The notes under the pieces: generated by a model
The model's database searches: none
The model's input: the letters and a program-made list of their open reading frames with translations, nothing else
Told to the model about the DNA's origin: nothing
Assembly (NCBI GenBank): GCA_036971615.1
Contig: JAYKKR010000010.1
Location: 806,001-870,000 of the forward strand
Reading direction: 5' to 3'
Source of the DNA: Amyloporia xantha
Lineage: Eukaryota > Basidiomycota > Agaricomycetes > Polyporales > Adustoporiaceae
Length of the DNA: 64,000 bases
Part shown: piece by piece, positions 35,094 to 46,983 of the stretch
Layout: every line of letters begins with the position of its first letter
How positions within the stretch are numbered: position 1 is the stretch's first letter
Position numbers and translations under genes: made by a program

Positions 35094-35487
35094 ATTCCGG
35101 ATCCGTTATGCTCCAATACCAGACGACTCCTATATGGACGGTATCTGCGAACGCTGTGTAGTATTATCAGAAAGACAAGCGGTCAAATTATGGGCACTCT
35201 TGACTTTACGACATTGACCTATCTGACAGACGAGCCTATTTTGTTGTGTAAAATGCAATTGTGGATGAATGAGCGGTACATGATAAAGAGGATATAAATA
35301 GCATGCTAATGCAAGGATGTAGTACGATCTAGGGGTAAGATGATCTAACCAGCCCATCTACTGTCTACAAGCTGCAGGGTGCCCATTAACGGATACGCAG
35401 GATAGGATATATGTTTGTCGTCACTCGGGGCATGAGAGTCGTAACGCCGAAGGGGGAATAGTCCTTGTGTGTTGTGGGGGGAAGTGT
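35094..35487. other. Convergent intergenic region, no gene seen
   Basis: This holds the 3' flanks of the AAA ATPase gene (+) and RCF2 copy B (-). No feature is recognised. Confidence 0.5.
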
Positions 35488-36308
35488 CTATGATGAGGGT
35501 GACGCGGGAGCAGGGAGCAAGAGTTTGCCTTTCGCCAGTCGCTCTTCCTCCTGGAACTCCTCGACCATGTTTTGCCATGTGTGGTCAGCCGGACGCTGCA
35601 GCGGCGGAAGGGTCAACTAATCGGAAAGACATATAAATGGGAGAAGACGTACGTGTGCGGCAGCCTCTTCTCTGTTTGCGTGTGTGAGGATACCAGCAGC
35701 GATCAATACTCCGATCGTCAGACCCTGGGCCCACATACGCGCCTGCACGATTTTCTGCGATGTTGTCTGATGCCTGCAGCAGAATGCAAGTCAGTGACTG
35801 ATAGCGCAGTGCAGCGCACGGAATCTACATACCTGTTACGCATCACAATGGCACCGGCAACGCCCATACTTGCTGCCCAGCTGCCGAGAATGATCTTGTA
35901 CTGGTTACGGATGGCCCAGTCCTTGAGCTTCTCCTTGCTGTCGAGCGAATTCCAACGCGAGATCTCCTGCGCCTGCTCGCGCTCGAGCTCGGCCTTGCCT
36001 GCGCCCGTCCATGTCGACTTGTCGAATTCGACACCGCGACGCTCAGCCTGGATGGCGTAGAGGGGCGCGGCGACAAAGATGACACCCATGACTTTGAGCT
36101 GGATGGGGAGCGCGCGGTATGCGGGCCAGCGGCGGTGCATCCACATGGAGGCGGGGACGGCGATGGCGAGACCAGCGGCGATACCCTCGACTGCACCGCG
36201 AAAAGTGGCGGCCTGATGGGCTGCAAGCTCTTCCTGGGTGGCTAACTGGAGAAAAATGTTAGCAGAGAACACAGATCATGACGAGCTCTGTGGCACACTG
36301 ACCTTCAT
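35488..36308 (-). CDS. RCF2: Respiratory supercomplex factor 2 homologue (HIG1 domain), copy B
   Basis: Exons in minus order: 36308-36303, 36245-35833, 35773-35653, 35595-35488 (215 residues, in frame). As in copy A, the first coding exon is just ATG-AAG. The protein reads LATQEELAAHQAATFRGAVE, two N-terminal spans (VEGIAAGLAIAVPASMWM; VMGVIFVAAPLYAIQAE), the linker ISRWNSLDSKEKLKDW, and the HIG1-like spans with YKIILGSWAASMGVAGAIVM and QKIVQARMWAQGLTIGVLIA. It is closer to canonical fungal Rcf2 in the linker than copy A is. It lacks two introns of copy A: the one splitting the N-terminal half from the linker, and the one just before IVQARMW. A nearer, in-phase acceptor for the last intron would lengthen the tail by six residues. 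Confidence 0.92.
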
Positions 36309-36494
36309 ATTTTCTGAAAAGATCTAATAGGATGGGTATCCACGTGTGGTTGTATGGATGGGAGTGGTTGTTAACCAGGCTTGAGAGGACCGGAGCGTAG
36401 GTCGGACGGCCTTATAAATGGAATTGTGCACGGAGGAGACATAGGGACAATCTTGCACTGATCGGGACGCATCGGAGCCAGCTATCGAGCGCTT

Positions 36495-37641
36495 ATGAAT
36501 CCCTCCCCGGCTTTGCTCGATCTCTGCGTGCCTACCCCGGAGCACGTGATGCGCCTTTCAATGGATGTGCTATTGCAGACTGCATCCGCGCAACGACTCG
36601 GCGCGTCCTCGGTCTCTCATACGCAACTCTTCATCTCCGCTTTATCTCCTGAGCTTCACGATCCAGCAACCATGCTCAGCGCTCTCGTCCCTTCACCCAC
36701 CATCGATCTCTCAATCCCGACCAAGAACAGGTCTAGGCCGACCTCTCGTCTCCCGTCCTCCTCCAGTGCAAATCCTACAAATGCAGACCTACCTAGCCCC
36801 GCCCTCACCCGCACAGCCGTCTCGCTCGAGTACGCCGCGCTCCGCTATGCCGGGCACTGCCCGCTGGGCATGTACGTCACCCCGTCCACCGGCGACTTGC
36901 TTATTTGGGATGCCGCATTCTTTGTCCACCAAGGTCCGTAGCATGTGTTAGTCACCATCGACGGCGCCCAGGCCGACTGACAGAGACTATACCAATCCTT
37001 ACCAGGCTACTATGCTGACTCGATCCTCAAGTTCCGATTGACCTTCCCGCCAAATTATCCTGAGCGGCCGCCCATGGTCCAATTCCTCACAGACGTCTTC
37101 CACCCCTTAATCTCACAGCAGGATGGAACCTTCAACCTGGCACCTCGTTTCCGGCCATGGCGGTATGCTCACTTTGTGCCTGAAGACCCGTCATCATGCT
37201 GATCGAACATCCAGGCCGAAGGAACACCATGTATTTGATGTCTTGCACTGGATCAAGGCTGCATTCAAGAAGCACGCCCTAGACGAGGTCAAGGAAGTTG
37301 ACTGTCTGAACAAGGAGGCCTACAGGTGAGTGCAGTATCCAACATTCTTCCTGTCCACTGACAACCTTCCAGATTGTAGGTATTCACTTGTATTCGATTG
37401 AAGAATGCCACTTACATAGTCCTGGCGCAGATATCACGACACAACCTCCTCATTCGCTGCACTAGCGACGCAGTCATCAATGCTCTCGCAATCTGCTTCT
37501 GCCCTGTTTGATCGCGACCACCCGTCCATGGCAGGCAAGGGCCCACACATCATGCATTTCCGTGAGCTCAAGCCTGAGCAACTCGATACGCTGCGCACCA
37601 AGTTCGGCTTGCAAGACTGGAACGACATCCACATACCATGA
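36495..37641 (+). CDS. AKTIP/FTS-like inactive E2 ubiquitin-conjugating variant
   Basis: UBC-fold protein of the FTS (AKTIP) type, which in animals and filamentous fungi works with Hook and FHIP proteins to link early endosomes to dynein. Exons 36495-36933, 37006-37162, 37215-37325, (37373-37375) and 37431-37641 give 305 or 306 residues. The UBC core reads LGMYVTPSTGDLLIWDAAFF, KFRLTFPPNYPERPPMVQFL, then FHPLISQQDGTFNLAP. In active E2s the last segment holds the catalytic Cys (xxICL); here Asn-Leu follows Phe, so the site is lost. The C-terminal FAALATQS and LDTLRTKFGL segments are FTS-like. A 3-nt micro-exon (ATT, 37373-37375) is likely: it would split a 105-nt gap into two introns of 47 and 55 nt and add one Leu. 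Confidence 0.82.
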
Positions 37642-38096
37642 TGTTAGTATACTGCATAGCAATCTCCTTATTTACTCAGGTTCTGTCAGCTGGGAATTAT
37701 TACCAGGTAATGGTAGGTTAAGGAGATGGCACTAGCGGGCTTGATCGTTATGATAGCAGGCTACCGTCTGTGAATAGCAGTATGTATAATACGAATATCC
37801 CAATAGTAAGATACCCTCCGTCCGGAATGCGCAACTAATCATCACAGCAGCCCGTGTATAATATCAGTATCCCTATAATAAGTCAAAGGCCGCGCGATGT
37901 CTTCAGAGTTCAAAGTACCAGAATGCTATGCTTGCATGACAGCCCGCGTACACAGCAGCCGCGAAAAGCAGCCGCCCGGATAGCAGGCTGGCGGCTGCAT
38001 TGACCCGGCGGTGAGAGAGGGCGACCGGGCCGTCGGCCATGTCGTGATAGTGGAAGGGGGTGACGGCCCGAGGCGAAGAGAGGGTAGCTGTAATTG
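37642..38096. other. Convergent intergenic region, no gene seen
   Basis: This lies between the AKTIP-like gene (+) and VIP1 (-). Short imperfect similarity is visible between 37780-37800 and 37855-37880 (ATAATAC/ATAATAT followed by TATCCC and AATA). No gene is recognised. Confidence 0.4.
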
Positions 38097-41000
38097 CTAG
38101 GGATCGTCCTGCGGGCTCTGGTTCGCGACGGGCGCACTTAGTGCATCGATCGTCTCGAAGGGCTCGTCTGGGCCCGTCTCGTCGTCCTGCAGAACGGAGG
38201 TGCACCAGTCAGAAAGGGGGGACATGGAGTAGGAATTGTATGCTGACCTCCGAGACCCTGCCAAAGTGCTTCGAGAGCTTCTCGATGACTAGGCTGTACG
38301 GGAGGTGCTGGGTTAATTTCCTACTCGGGGGGCCGTCAGCGAGGTGAACCTGCAAGAGATGGAAATACGCACCTTCGCGGCTGTACGTTGAGGGAGTGCC
38401 GTGCATCGAGTGCAGAATCCAGGACGTTCGATGAATGGGCGCCCTCGCTCAGGGAGAGTCGGATTGAGTATTCCTTGTCAGACTTGCCACGGCCGTGATT
38501 GCGTTCATACAGCTCGAACCTGCCGCATGTCAGCACCATGCGACAACCTCGGTGAGTAGAGAATGTACGTACGTGATGTGTGACTGAGCACGCCCCACGG
38601 AGATGCCACACCAGAACCTTAAGCAGATGGATATGCAGAAGCAGCGGGGGGACGTACGCAATAATCAAGTTCCGGTATCCGCCGGTTCGCAATGGGCAGT
38701 CCTGACAGCAAGACGAGGTTGACCAACGTGTGAATGTGGCTCTCCTTCGTGAAGTAGAGTGTGAGAGAGCACTCCTCGTTGTTCCGCGCATTCTCTAGGT
38801 CATCCACGACATGGCGCAGTAACGGTAGAGATGTGAGAACCCCGATTTCTTCCCTGGAAAGAAATACAAATGGTTAGAGGGCACAGGGACAGGATGAAAT
38901 TTTATGGAAGTTAATATGCGCACTTCTCCTCAGGCTCAATTCCATATTCCTGGGGCGCAACGAGGTCGAAGAGTGCCTTGGCACGCCCATACAATTCGTG
39001 AAGCCGGCGATCCTGGGGAGGTTGAGACCCGGCTTGACCATTTTCGCTGAATATGGAGAAGAGGAAAGTACGATGATGTAGCGCGCAGTATTTGATTGTA
39101 TCGTAGAGCTCCGATACACGCGAAGGGTCAAACTTCTCTTGCTTAACGTCGCAGAAATCTTCAAACAATTTCTCCCATCGCTCACGGAAAAGCCAAGGTT
39201 CGTCTCCACAACACCTGAGAAAATGTAAGCTATAGTTCTGCCCTTCGGTAAGCATTGAGGATAACTCACCATCGTTCTTGGATCTTATCGACATCGACTG
39301 TCTCCCAATTTCGTCGCATGATGTCCCGAAAATTCCTCAGAAGTTCAATTACTTCCTGCAACCCATGTTTCGTTAATATCCAGACATGTCTGACACGAAA
39401 ATCGGACTGACCTTGACAACTTCAACGGGCTCCTTCTTCATGCTCTTGGGCCATGTCAACTCGGGGCGTTTCTCTGACTCACCAGGACGCAGAAGGATCT
39501 TAAGCCGTTTCTTCACATCGTCCATGAGATCTTTTGCCGCATTGGAGTCGTCCAATAGGTCCTTCCGAACGATGAGCTTTGGTACCTTCTGCCCAGACGG
39601 CTGTGACAGCTCGCGCCTGGGTGTTCCAGGACGGAGGCCATTTCCGGGAGCAGCGGTGAGTGTAGAACCAGTCGCACCGTCCCTGCCATCTTGAGAAGAG
39701 CGAGCAGAGCTTCCACTATTTGGGGGCGGCCCAGGCGCTGGCATCGGATAGGTATCCCGGTGTGTTTCGAATAAAGCTGTGGCAAAGATCTCGGCAGATG
39801 CGACAACACGCCGTTCGGATGATGTGTAAATCTTCAAAAGCACGTATTAGCGTCAGCACAAACTCTGTTCGGAAAACTTCGCAGAAATGGCGCACCCTGA
39901 CGTTCTTGAGCACTTCTTTATCTAGAAACATGGCGTTATTCGATCAATCTTCCAATTTCGATAACAGAAAAGGCCAAATAGACACGTACTCATTATTGAA
40001 ATGTCTTTTTTCATGTTCTCGCCCAGGTCGCGCGATTGATACCTCGCAGAATGCGTAAACTGATGACCAAGCCGTCAGCTTACTGCTGTAATGCCGAGTC
40101 TCCGGTATATACCTCTCCACCCCACTTGAAAACCAGGGTCAACTTGGTAAGCTTCCTCACATGGCCTGCTTGCTTCTTCGTGTATACAGGCTTCAGCTGT
40201 GCCTTGGTGCCAGGCAGCTCGATCTTGCTGAATAATGCATTGCTCAGCTGCGTGAGCTTTGCAAGGTCCTCTCCATCTGCGCCAAGACCTTTCGCCTCTT
40301 CGACCGCTGTCTGTATGCGACTGAGCTGGGAACGCTCGCGAAGGATAATCTCCTCCTTCTCGCCATTCAGTAGCTGTACAAACGGCTCAGTCCACGACTC
40401 GCCAATGGGAAAGCTGAACTTGAGCTTCTGCTTGGGCGTGCGGTCTGCGTGTCGGAAGACAGTTACATTCGCCTTGAGTAGCCACGTAGGAGACTCTTCC
40501 ACTGTCGCCTCAGCTGAGGAAAGAGGACGTTCAGCCGAGGCAGAGGCTTGAATGCATATTGCTGCGAGAATTTCGGCGGCCTTGTCTGCCAAGGGAGAGG
40601 AGGCCCACAAGCGATCATATTAAAAGAGTCCCGTGCTGTTGAGCAAATGAGCACGCACCATAGTAAGACTCGTTACCCTTGACAAAGCTCCATCCGTTGA
40701 CATCGATCACTTGACTTATCTTGCCGTTATCACACCTCAGCATGTCAAAACCGCACACTGTCTGACCAAAACCCTCGCTAATACGCGCGGCCCAAGTTTT
40801 CTCTTCATCGCTTAAACGAGTAATGAACCTACAGGCGAGATCCGACAAAACGAATCGCCATAACAGTCAGCTTATAGGCTTCCAGCGTCTACAGTGAGTC
40901 GACTCACCTGATTTCTTTTCCATCCGTATTTCGTCTGACGACGCCGTCCACAAAGGGTGACTTCCTCGTTTCCGCATGGGTATAGTTTTTGCCGACCGTG

Positions 41001-41999
41001 TAAACTTTGATGTCTTCGGAATTGTCGACGTCCACGAACTTCTCATAGATGTACGACCCATCTGTGCGTGGGTAATTGAGGCTGGAGTCCAGTTCACTGG
41101 ATTTATTTCCGACCTGATGACATACATTGAGCGAACTGACGCATGACTCAATTTGTAAGGAGACTGACCTTCCTAAATAGTCGCCGTCCTCCTCCGCCTC
41201 GGAAGTATATGTACACGTTGTGATCCTCGCCGCTCACAGGCTTTTCCACAAAGGGCTTCTCCATCACCTGACCGTCTATGATAATTGCATTCCCATCTTC
41301 GCTCATGCTGACTTCAGGTGTAACTTGGAAACCGCCTAGCTCGATTCCAATTTTCTTCCTCATCAGGTCGCGCAGCTCATCGTCGACCTTGGGGCCTCCA
41401 TCACGAGATACCTCTAAACGCTTCGGGGTAGGCACTTTGAGGTGATCGAGAATGGACCCGACCAAGCGACGATCCCACAGGAGAGCCTGTGGTGGTAAGT
41501 CATTGATACAGAATGGATTGCGGAGTTTGACATAGGAAATAGCCTTGTCGAGTGGAAAATCCGTGGAGAAGAACGATATGAGAACATCACATCGGGGCCA
41601 ATTCTCGACGTCTGGTGGGTAAAAACATACAACCAGAAGGAGATAGCACGGGCTTAGCATAGATTTCCGACGCGCATGGAGAACACGAGACCCACCTTCG
41701 TCAAGGATGACCTTGTCACCGAAGACCTTAACTTCTATAACCCCTCGGGTTCGCTCCACCAGGCGCGTAAGGATCTCCCGCATTGCCTTGGACCTGGCCT
41801 TGATATCCATGGCACATATGCCAAGGATAATGGGCGGTCTGCTTTGGTCCGTGACTGCGGAGATATCTGAATGTGAGCCATTTGGAGAAGGGGTTGAGGA
41901 TCTGGTGAGAATTGAGTGCGAACGAGAGGATCTCTCCGGAGAATGGAAGAAATTCATGCGAGACTTGCGGTCGCGCGATGTCGTTGGAAAGTCTGTCAT
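38097..41999 (-). CDS. VIP1: VIP1/PPIP5K inositol hexakisphosphate kinase-phosphatase
   Basis: Makes and breaks 1-position inositol pyrophosphates; in fungi it controls polarity, microtubules and phosphate signalling. Many short introns are present and I did not fix every boundary. The start is the first ATG (41999; [20 protein letters not shown]). In order: a Ser-rich leader; the N-terminal ATP-grasp kinase ([60 protein letters not shown], then [20 protein letters not shown]); and the histidine acid phosphatase domain starting at the active-site motif [16 protein letters not shown] Pro/Ser insert ([18 protein letters not shown]) interrupts the phosphatase domain near 39700. The C-terminus is acidic and ends at a TAG at 38097-38099. 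It is transcribed divergently from the copper ATPase gene. Confidence 0.92.
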
Positions 42000-42422
42000 T
42001 AGCGTAAATTCTCGGGCTTCAGGCCGTACGAGCCCGAGTACCAATTACTGAGGGTGATGGTGGACGTAAGAAAGCAGGAACATGCGAGGCAACAGCGAAG
42101 AAATGCCTGCAAGTGGATCCGCCACAGGAGGGACCCCGGTTTTCACTATTGGGATGAGGTGTCCGCGGTCCTGCACGCCGTCAGCCATCACAGACGTTAC
42201 AATTGCAAATCACATGATCAGATCTCCGATGCGTGATTATTGCCGTCGATTACGACGGTTGCCATTCTGGGCGAGGCAATTTTGCGGTGTTTATTGCGCG
42301 TGAGGCATTTTGTGGAGGCCGCCGAGAAAAAGTATATCACCACCATTATTCTGACATACGTATGTTTGTCCGTCATTACTCTTTCCTCACATCGCTGCTT
42401 CCCCGTGTAAAGCGAAGCCGCC
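42000..42422. promoter_or_regulatory. Shared VIP1 / copper-ATPase promoter region
   Basis: The only sequence between two divergent starts (423 nt), so it must carry at least part of both promoters. It includes a GATC-containing stretch near 42220-42230 and a pyrimidine-rich segment near 42400. I cannot assign a copper-response element with confidence. Confidence 0.4.
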
Positions 42423-45400
42423 ATGGTCTCGCCTATTTATTCTCGTCGCCCTTCTGGACGTCCTCTTCCCCACCTCAGGATGGAAAACATCTCGAACACT
42501 CAACGCGACGGCTCCGAGGTCGTCACCACGGTGTTTGTTTCCAACCTTCATTGCAGCAGGTATGTTGTGGATGTCTCTGATCAGTTTCTCACCGTCTCAC
42601 CCGTTCTCACTGTTTCTTCCAGCTGTGTACACACCATTGAGGATGGTCTGTCGTCGTTGTCGCCCCCGCCATCACTCGTAGACGTCTCCATCGTCACCCA
42701 GACAGTGACGGTAAAACATTCCCCCGAATTGTCGCCATTGACGGTTAAATCCACCATAGAGGAGGCTGGCTTCGACATTGTTGCCACTCCAGCCGAAGTG
42801 ACGCAGTCGCCGCCGCTCTCAATTAGCCATAGCATTGGTCGAATACCATCTCTCTTTACTGGCAGGTCGCGAAAGCACCTTCAGCAATGTTCACTGTGTC
42901 AAGCGGAGCACGGTGCCAATCTAGGCATCGACGGCGGATCACCCGCGTATGGGGCGGAGCGCGAGAGGTTCGGCGAGGACACGCTCACCGGCGAGGCGGA
43001 GATTAAAGAGACCTTTGACAGCTCCGACACGACCGATCGAGGAGAGAAGTGTTCTCCATCACTTAATGTCCGTCGCCAATCTGTCAACGTCGACGACTCC
43101 GTTGTCCAATCCGGTCCTCAGCATGTCACGCTTTCCGTTGGCGGCATGACCTGTGCGTCTTGCTCGAACGCCGTAACCGATGCCCTATCAGAGCTCCCCG
43201 GCGCCTCAAATCCTGTTGTCAACCTGCTTGGTAACTCTGCCACTGTGATCATGGAGCACGCCGATCTTGTATCCACCCTCGTCGAGGCCATAGAGGACAT
43301 TGGCTATGAAGCTGAGATTGTCACTGTCGAACCTCTCCATCCCCCAGCGGCCGTTCCCCATTCCGACATCGACGGGCCTCTGCGCATGATACTGTCTGTG
43401 GATGGGATGACATGCGCATCCTGTCTGAACACTATCACGGACGTCTTGTCTGCAATCCAAGGGGTCTCGAATGTGGCCGTTAACTTGCTCGGGCGTTCGG
43501 CCTCTGCAGTCATTGAACGCAGAGAGCTGACGTCCAAGGCGCTCGTGGGGATTGAGGAGGCCGGCTATAAAGCGGAAGTCATGAGTTTGGAACCTATCAA
43601 GCTCGCCAATGGGCGCGACAAAGTGCAAGTGACAGAACCGCGCACTGTCTCTTTACTCGTCGCAGGAATGTTTTGCTCGTATGTGTTCATCATTATGGTT
43701 GCGCTAAGTCAGACGCTCATGATCCGCCAGACATTGTCCAGAAAAGGTCATGGCGGCAATTTCCTCATTTGGAGAGGACATAACCGTCGTCAAACCCACC
43801 ACTTCTCATACTGACCCTATTATTCGTATCCGTTACCTTCCATCACCGCCCAGCTTCACGTTAAGACACATCATTGACGCAATCTCTTCTTCGGCTTCCC
43901 CTGCACAGCCTTTCAATGTTTCTGTTCATCACCCCCCTTCGCTGGAGGATCGTGCGCGGAACATGCAGCAGCGTGAACAACTGGGTCTTCTCCAACGCCT
44001 TGTCTTCTCTGTCATCGTCGCGATACCCACATTCATCATCGCTATCGTATATATGGATCTTTTACCATCCTCAAATTCAACACGGGTCTGGTTCGAGCGA
44101 CCTATGTGGACGGGTAACACATCCAGGGCGACGTGGGCTCTGTTCTTCCTTGCTACGCCTATAATGTTCTACAGTGCAGGCACGTTTCACCGACGAAGTT
44201 TGAAGGAACTATGGGCACTATGGAGACCGGGAAGCAGGACACCTGTCTGGAGGCGATTTATCAGATTCGGTAGTATGAATTTATTGGTGGGTTCTACGGT
44301 CTCGCTGTGATTGAATATTAGCTCACGACGTTACAGGTTTCCACCGGAGTGTCCATTGCATACTTCGCATCCATCGTACTGCTTGCGCTGGCGGCCTCGC
44401 AGCCTGCGTCTTCTTCAGGGCCTGGTGATACGACAACCTACTTCGATTCTGTTGTCTTCCTGACTATGTTCTTGTTGGTCGGTGAGTGATTCCACTTTAT
44501 TGATATGGTCAATCAAAGACTCATGGTATGATCGATCAGGTCGATTCTTGGAAGCCTACAGCAAGGGGCGTACTGCCGATGCCATCACAGCGCTAGGGAA
44601 ATTGCGCGCGACGTCTGCTCTTCTTGTCGTCCCTATCTCCGATTCTAGTACGAGTGGCAGTGACACTGCGTCTTCGCGGTCCGTCTCTCACGATGCAGAC
44701 ATTGAGAAAGGCGACCTGGAGCACGAGGAGTTCAAGCTCGCTGCGAGGCCTGGGTCAAAAGTGGAGAAAGTGAATGCTGAGCTTCTCGAGGTTGGCGACA
44801 TCGTCCGTGTACAAAATGGCGCCACGCCTCCCGCGGACGGGACCATCGTATCCGGCGACAGCGGCGCGTTTGACGAAAGCTCGCTTACGGGCGAGTCGAG
44901 GCTCGTCAAGAAACAGATTGGCGACAAGGTTTTCCTCGGGACAATCAATAAAGCGGGCGTAGTGGATGTGCGCGTCGATGCGATTGGTGGTGAGACAATG
45001 CTCGACCATGTCGTCAAGGTTGTCCGTGAGGGGCAGACGCATCGTGCTCCAATCGAACGAATGGCCGATCTTCTTACTGGATACTTCGTGCCTGTCATCA
45101 CGCTACTTGCAATCGTGACCTGGGTCATCTGGCTTGGCCTTGGGTTAGGCGGAGCACTGCCACAAAGCTATCTGAACATTGACGTCGGCGGATGGGGTAC
45201 GCATTCTTTACGCCTGCTTGATTGAGGTTGATTGCTAATCTTGGCTTCCATGTGTAGTCGTGTGGTCTCTTGAATTTGCTATCTCTGTCTTCGTTGTCGC
45301 GTGCCCTTGCGGAATCGGCCTGGCTGCTCCTACGGCGCTTCTCGTGGGATCGGGTCTCGCTGCTAAATACGGCATCTTAGCGCGCGGCGGAGGAGAGGCT

Positions 45401-46780
45401 TTCCAGGAAACAGCTCAACTCGACATCATTGTCTTCGACAAGACCGGTACTCTTACTCAGGGTGGTGAGCCGCGTGTAACAGATGTCGAGATTGTCGATC
45501 AAGAAGCTGGATCGCGGTGGACGCGTGAGGTCGTGCTGGGTATAGCCGCGGAGATGGAGTCTGCTAGTTCGCACCCACTTGCGACCGCAATCCGCCAGTA
45601 CTGTGCAGACAATTCCGCTGCGCCTCAGCAAGCATCCGACTTCGCAGAGACCGCTGGCCGTGGTCTCCGAGCCCAATTCGATGTCCTTCATTGCTCCGCT
45701 ATTATCGGGAACGAGGCGTGGATGGAGGAGCATAGTGGTCGCGTTGATGGCCGACTTGCAAACCGGTTGGACACCTGGAAGTCGGAAGGAAAGAGCGTGA
45801 TTCTATTGGGCCTCCGCGACGAGTCGGAGTCAGGACAGACTGCCCCTTTCGTCCTTGTTGCGATCTTCGCAGTCGCCGATCCTCTCAGACCTGAAGCTCA
45901 GGACGTTATTCGTCATCTTCACGAGCAGGGCATTGGGACGTGGATGATCTCAGGAGACAATGAGATTACCGCTAAGGCTGTTGCTCGCACTGTTGGCATT
46001 CCGGAGACAAATGTTATCGCTGGGGTCTTGCCTCATGAGAAGGTAGGCAAACTCGGCATGACGGATCGACAATACGCTAACATGACTCACAGGCAGAGAA
46101 GATTCAGTGGCTGCAACAAGTCGGTATGAAGAGACAGGAGCGCAACTGGTGGTTCATGTTCGGGGGTCAAAGGCTCAATGACCGATGCATCGTGGCAATG
46201 GTAGGCGATGGTATCAACGATGCTCCTGTACGTCTTTTACGCTCTTGAAAGCAGATGAAACTTACTAACCATTGTTCAGGCTCTGACGGCTGCGGATGTG
46301 GGGATTGCTATCGGTTCTGGAAGTGAGTCGCTCAGAGTGCGGTGTGATCGAGCAAAATGCTGACCATTATCGCAGGTGATGTGGCAATTTCTAGTGCAGC
46401 TTTCATCCTTGTTTCGGCAAACCTCTACACACTGTTGACGCTGACCGACCTATCACGGAAGGTCTTCAACCGCGTGAAATTCAACTTCGTGAGTGTATTT
46501 GTACAAGTCAGCAAACATCACAGTCGCTAACTTGGCTCTTTCGCAGTTGTGGGCTACCATATACAACATCATAGCGGTGCCTATTGCAGCAGGAGTGATC
46601 TATCCAGCTGGTAATGCCCGACTTCCACCCGTGTGGGCTTCGCTATCGATGGCTTTATCGTAAGTAATCTACACACATCATCAAAAAACTTATAGCTTAT
46701 GATGGGTTTCCAGATCTGTGTCCGTTGTTTGCAGCTCTCTGTTGTTGAAGTTGTACAAACCACCTTCAGGAACTCCGTAA
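42423..46780 (+). CDS. CCC2: Copper-transporting P1B-type ATPase (Ccc2/ATP7 family)
   Basis: Pumps Cu(I) into the late secretory pathway to load multicopper oxidases such as ferroxidases and laccases. Eleven exons: 42423-42559, 42623-43678, 43731-44286, 44337-44481, 44540-45196, 45258-46042, 46093-46227, 46280-46322, 46376-46488, 46547-46659, 46714-46780 (1268 residues, in frame). The N-terminus carries four candidate metal-binding modules: NLHCSSC, GMTCASC twice, and GMFCSHC. Then come the membrane domain with the copper-site motif CPCGIGLAAPTA, the actuator LTGES, the phosphorylation site DKTGTLT, the SSHPLA histidine motif of P1B pumps and the hinge GDGINDAP. Introns cut through the first and fourth CxxC motifs. 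A Ser/Asp-rich insert (around residue 700) sits in the actuator region. Confidence 0.95.
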
Positions 46781-46983
46781 ATGATCCATCACGAACAGGC
46801 TGATATTAGTGAACACTGTGACAATTACACTTGTAGCATATTGTATATCTCGGATCCCCTTCATGACCATGCTACGCCCCTGTAAAACAATATTACGCTG
46901 TAGATGATTAGAGATCGTTCCAGCATGATAGTTTGTATGTACTTACGAATATAGTAACGACCTTCTCCATTGAATAGCCCCGG

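Noticed and set aside
40036..40551. Plus-strand 171-codon frame within VIP1
   Set aside because: It is antisense to the VIP1 phosphatase-domain exon, whose RHADRTP motif is clear.
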